Of a DNA stretch of 9,040 nucleotides, positions 6,600-9,040 are shown in pieces. The position numbers were made by a program, and so were the translations under genes. Source of the DNA: Solobacterium sp. (GTDB lineage Bacteria > Bacillota_I > Bacilli_A > Erysipelotrichales > Erysipelotrichaceae); contig JAFYGX010000139.1 of the NCBI GenBank assembly GCA_017543025.1, forward strand, positions 1 through 9,040. The letters run 5' to 3'. The number at the start of each line of letters is the position of its first letter. Positions within the stretch are counted from its first letter, which is position 1. The notes beneath the pieces were generated by a model. It saw nothing but the letters and a program-made list of their open reading frames with translations, was not told the origin of the DNA and ran no database searches.

Positions 6600-7192
6600 T
6601 TTTCACCTCCCCGGGAAAACGGAAAGCGCAGGCGCTTCAGCTGTTCCTGTACGCCTTCCGGAGTGATTGGTTTCAGCATGAAACCGCAGGCACCGGTGTT
6701 CCACGCATCCAGAGAATAGCTGCTGTAGGCAGTCAGAAAAACAACATTGGTGCGTGGATTGATTTCAAGCAGGGTGCGGCAGAGATCCATGCCGCTGAGT
6801 TTCCCGAGCTCTATATCGAGAAATGCCAGTGCAACCCAGTTTTTTTCTGCATATTCAATCGCCTCCGACGGCCTTGTGAATCCGATGACCGTCGTATTGG
6901 GCAGGACGGTTTCCAGAACCGGAAGCGCACCGTTCAGAATGATTTTCCGATCTTCCACCATGATGACATTGGGTGATTCCTCACTCTCTTCCGAACCGGA
7001 AAGCAGGGTGTTGATATCGACGTCAAGGCACTGAGAAAGCCGGGAAACCATCGCGGCATCCGGCAGCCGGTTTCCGTTTTCCCATCTGGATACCGTCGGC
7101 CGGGTGACAAACATCCGCTCCGCCAGTTCACGCTGGGAGAGTCCCTTGTCGATTCTGAGCTTTCTCAGAGTTTCCGCAAAAAGCAGCTTCAT
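6596..7192 (-). CDS. XRE helix-turn-helix / receiver-domain response regulator
   Basis: The protein has 198 residues. Residues 5-60 are a Cro/C1 (XRE) helix-turn-helix (LRIDKGLSQRELAERM, then VTRPTVSRWENGNRLPD). After a Ser/Glu-rich linker (65-73) comes a receiver domain, about 75-190, with acidic pair Glu80-Asp81, phosphoacceptor Asp126 in FLDIELG, Thr154 and Lys174 in LKP. All the usual phosphorylation residues are present. It probably binds DNA as a dimer, with phosphorylation by the downstream kinase changing its activity. The order DNA-binding then receiver is the reverse of most response regulators, and XRE replaces the LytTR domain expected beside a LytS-type kinase. The start is supported by AAGGAG (7207-7202) nine bases before ATG. 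It lies 50 bases after the membrane cyclase, probably on the same transcript. Targets are unknown; its own operon is a reasonable guess. Confidence 0.92.
   Translation of the reverse strand: MKLLFAETLRKLRIDKGLSQRELAERMFVTRPTVSRWENGNRLPDAAMVSRLSQCLDVDINTLLSGSEESEESPNVIMVEDRKIILNGALPVLETVLPNTTVIGFTRPSEAIEYAEKNWVALAFLDIELGKLSGMDLCRTLLEINPRTNVVFLTAYSSYSLDAWNTGACGFMLKPITPEGVQEQLKRLRFPFSRGGEK
6604..6612 (-). promoter_or_regulatory. Ribosome binding site of the kinase, inside the regulator gene
   Basis: On the minus strand GGGGAGGTG is followed by AAAA and then the kinase ATG; the GGAGG core is six bases from the start. It lies within the last codons of the regulator (encoding part of RGGEK), next to the ATGA stop-start overlap. 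This confirms the kinase start at 6599. Confidence 0.75.
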
Positions 7193-7218
7193 TTGTTCTC
7201 GCTCCTTTACCCTTCGCT

Positions 7219-7241
7219 GACAGATGTGACAGCCGGGACAG
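7219..7241 (-). repeat. Three CTGTC direct repeats, 9-base period
   Basis: On the minus strand CTGTC occurs at 7241-7237, 7232-7228 and 7223-7219, each start exactly nine bases apart (CTGTCCCGG, CTGTCACAT, CTGTCAGCG). They fill the gap between the cyclase stop and the regulator's ribosome binding site. This might be a binding site for the XRE regulator, but the units are short and the spacing is less than one helical turn, so chance is possible. Confidence 0.35.
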
Positions 7242-7242
7242 C

Positions 7243-8322
7243 TTATCTCCTTCTTCGATCGTTGCCGGATTGCCGGTAGTAGTTCTGTTTGTCGGCGAAC
7301 ATCCGGTTTTCGGCGTTTCTTACCAGCTCACTCATTTGTATAAGTCCATCGGTTTTATCATCTTCCGCAATTCCGAAAGAAACGATATACCCGCTTCTGC
7401 TGAGGGCATTCCGAGTCGCTTCCAGTTCAGATAAAGTCTGTTCCATGGCGCCGTCCGGCCGGAATGCGACAAACTCATCTCCGCCGATGCGATAGGTATG
7501 GTCTTCTCCGAAATGGCTTCGGAGCTCAGCAGCAGCTTCCTTCAGCATTCTGTCTCCGGCCGCATGGCCATGGACGTTGTTCATTTCGTGCAGTCCGTTT
7601 ACATCCGCGTAAATGCAGATGAGATTTGACTGACATAAGGAAGGGTAAGTCTGAAGCTGGGTTTCATAATGATTCCGGTTTTTTAATCCGGTCAGCAGAT
7701 CCGTCTGGCTCAGATATTCAATCTGTTTTGACTGAAGGAGAGCACGGATTTTGATGCTCATGACAAATACGGCTGTCACAATTGCCACAATTCCGAATGT
7801 GATTGAATTCCAGAAGTCATTTATCGCGATCGCAGGCTGTTTGAAGCGGATGACAATCAGGCAGAATACCGTAACTGCAATTGCGATCAGAGCGGAAACC
7901 CGCAGCGGCTTGTCATAGAACAGAAGGGGAGTGACAAGCAGGAACGCTACTGCGGAGACAGCCGGCATATCCGCATGCAGCATAGAGATATGAATGCCGA
8001 ATGCATACAGCAGAATCTCGAATATGTATACAAACATCATCACGATGGAAGGATGTTTCGGCAGAATCAGGTGTGCGCTCAGCAGGATGACTGTCATCTC
8101 TGCTGCACAGAAGAGATAGGTTGAAGTGTTTGCGGCCGCAAATCCGCCGGTCACAATGCTTGCGAAATACAGCAGAAAAAACATCACGGCTGCCAGCTGG
8201 GAAAATACCTTCAGCAGAATGCGGTTCTCTTCATAGATGCAGGTGCGAAGCCCGTCATACTCCTCTTTTTCGATTCCTGCATACAGAAACAGTTTTTTTA
8301 ATTTCTGAACATAATTCATCAA
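7243..8322 (-). CDS. Multi-pass membrane diguanylate cyclase (GGDEF)
   Basis: The protein has 359 residues from the TTG start. Residues about 40-205 form several transmembrane helices, so the N-terminus is a membrane sensor with no PAS, CACHE or CHASE domain that I recognise. The GGDEF domain begins near residue 210 with DLLTGLKNRNHYE, followed by the metal-site segment IYADVNGLHEMNNVHGHAAGD and RIGGDEF (GGDEF 280-284), all intact. It should make cyclic-di-GMP from two GTP at the inner face of the membrane. The inhibitory RxxD site is incomplete: FGED has Phe where Arg is expected. GAGGAG (8338-8333) is 10 bases from TTG 8322 and 13 from the next codon, ATG 8319; TTG fits better, but ATG (358 residues) is possible. 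It is followed after 50 bases by the XRE-receiver gene, which suggests shared regulation. No EAL or HD-GYP domain is present. Confidence 0.92.
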   Translation of the reverse strand: MMNYVQKLKKLFLYAGIEKEEYDGLRTCIYEENRILLKVFSQLAAVMFFLLYFASIVTGGFAAANTSTYLFCAAEMTVILLSAHLILPKHPSIVMMFVYIFEILLYAFGIHISMLHADMPAVSAVAFLLVTPLLFYDKPLRVSALIAIAVTVFCLIVIRFKQPAIAINDFWNSITFGIVAIVTAVFVMSIKIRALLQSKQIEYLSQTDLLTGLKNRNHYETQLQTYPSLCQSNLICIYADVNGLHEMNNVHGHAAGDRMLKEAAAELRSHFGEDHTYRIGGDEFVAFRPDGAMEQTLSELEATRNALSRSGYIVSFGIAEDDKTDGLIQMSELVRNAENRMFADKQNYYRQSGNDRRRR

Positions 8323-8403
8323 TGCAGATTAACTCCTCATATCATAACAGACGGCTGTAGCCGCCGGTAAACTTCAGTATCATTCTTACTGCTCTTGTGA
8401 GCT

Positions 8404-9040
8404 TCATTCCATTGCGGCAGGACAGCGATATGCCGGATTGGCTTCCGCACAGCCCGTTTGCCGGGCTTTCAGCCGGTTCTTGTCTTCATACATGGCGTGA
8501 TCGGCTCTTTCAAATACCGCCGCAACGCATGGATCGTCTCTGAATACGGACATCCCGCAGGCAATGACGATGCCGTTTGACTGCAGTGCAGTTTCGTTGC
8601 GGGTGTTCATCTCCTGCTGCCGCTGTTCGATATTCTGATAGTCCTGCCCCTGAGCGATCACCGCAAATTCATCCCCGCCGATCCGGAAGACCGGACTGTG
8701 CCTGAAGATATCGCAGATGATTCGGCATGCATCACAGATATAGTGATCTCCGCACTGGTGTCCGCAGGTATCATTGATTTTCTTCAGATCGTTGAGGTCC
8801 ATCATCACAATCGCAAACGGCTTTGCCATATTCGCCGCAATCAGCCGGTCCATCCGGGCTTCTTCTTCCAGATATGCATGCCGGTTCCGGACGCCGGTCA
8901 GAGCGTCGACATTCGCTTCAGACTGGGCCTGCAGAAGGCGATGTTCCATTTCTTCTTCCTGCCGTACCTGGGCATCGATATCGTTGATGCCGACAATCAG
9001 CTGAAGGCCGTCCTTTTCTTCTACCATGGCTGCTTTCAGC
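8404..9040 (-). CDS. PAS-GGDEF diguanylate cyclase, 5' end outside window
   Basis: The frame stays open upstream of ATG 9027 to the window edge (LKAA before MVEEKDG), and LKAAMVEEKDGLQLIVGIND matches the last strands of a PAS/PAC domain, so ATG 9027 is internal and the gene continues off the right edge. After a helical linker (DIDAQVRQEEEMEHRLLQAQ), numbered from that Met, the GGDEF domain has DALTGVRNRHAYLE, metal-site MMDLNDLKKINDTCGH and RIGGDEF (117-121), followed by the usual C-terminal ADHAMYEDKNRLK. The active-site residues are intact; the RxxD inhibitory site is absent (FRHS in its place). It should make cyclic-di-GMP in response to a PAS-sensed signal. An 81-base gap separates it from the membrane cyclase; only a weak 5-bp hairpin (8352-8363) without a T-run lies there, so readthrough is possible. 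Confidence 0.92.
   Translation of the reverse strand, partial: LKAAMVEEKDGLQLIVGINDIDAQVRQEEEMEHRLLQAQSEANVDALTGVRNRHAYLEEEARMDRLIAANMAKPFAIVMMDLNDLKKINDTCGHQCGDHYICDACRIICDIFRHSPVFRIGGDEFAVIAQGQDYQNIEQRQQEMNTRNETALQSNGIVIACGMSVFRDDPCVAAVFERADHAMYEDKNRLKARQTGCAEANPAYRCPAAME

Noticed and set aside
8341..8349. TGTTATGAT, an extended -10-like sequence before the membrane cyclase (minus strand)
   Set aside because: The predicted transcript start, about 8334, would fall inside the ribosome binding site (8338-8333), and no good -35 is present.
8352..8363. Short hairpin CGGCT-GT-AGCCG between the two cyclase genes
   Set aside because: The stem is only 5 bp (4 with a realistic loop) and no T-run follows on either strand, so it is too weak to call a terminator.

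Overview
The window looks like chromosomal DNA of a low-redundancy Bacillota species, probably a gut-type Clostridia or Erysipelotrichia member. The signs are a GC content near half (estimated by eye), strong AGGAGG-type ribosome binding sites, some TTG/GTG starts, and a gene set (dockerin-like papain protease, LytS-type kinase, short diguanylate cyclases) common in such genomes. The taxonomic call is inference, not proof. No rRNA, tRNA, CRISPR array, insertion sequence or phage gene was seen.

Left part, plus strand. Bases 1-2355 are the 3' end of a nonribosomal peptide synthetase (NRPS) gene cut by the window edge. In order they encode the C-terminal two thirds of an adenylation domain, a peptidyl carrier domain and a complete condensation domain; the protein then stops with no thioesterase or reductase. 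A 489-base gap follows, holding two inverted repeats, two very short reading frames with good ribosome binding sites, and a perfect TATAAT box. Next is a secreted papain-family (C1A) cysteine peptidase with a signal peptide and one dockerin/EF-hand calcium loop. Its reading frame breaks near 4480 and resumes in the -1 frame, which carries the rest of the ectodomain, a membrane anchor and a lysine-rich tail (to 5024).

Middle. The plus-strand peptidase and the minus-strand signalling genes converge on a strong hairpin terminator at 5206-5234, with its T-run on the minus-strand transcript.

Right part, minus strand, read from right to left. First is the 3' part of a PAS-GGDEF diguanylate cyclase (8404-9040, running off the edge), then a multi-pass membrane GGDEF cyclase (7243-8322). 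After it comes a regulator with an XRE helix-turn-helix at the N-terminus and a receiver domain at the C-terminus (6596-7192). Last is a LytS-type membrane histidine kinase (5319-6599) whose start overlaps the regulator's stop by four bases (ATGA). The last three probably form one transcription unit, a two-component system coupled to cyclic-di-GMP synthesis. The regulator is unusual because LytS-type kinases normally pair with receiver-LytTR proteins.

Most worth a second look: the frameshift and adjacent hairpin in the peptidase; the XRE-receiver/LytS pair; and the NRPS adenylation domain, which lacks the aspartate that normally binds the amino group of an amino acid and ends in a condensation domain.
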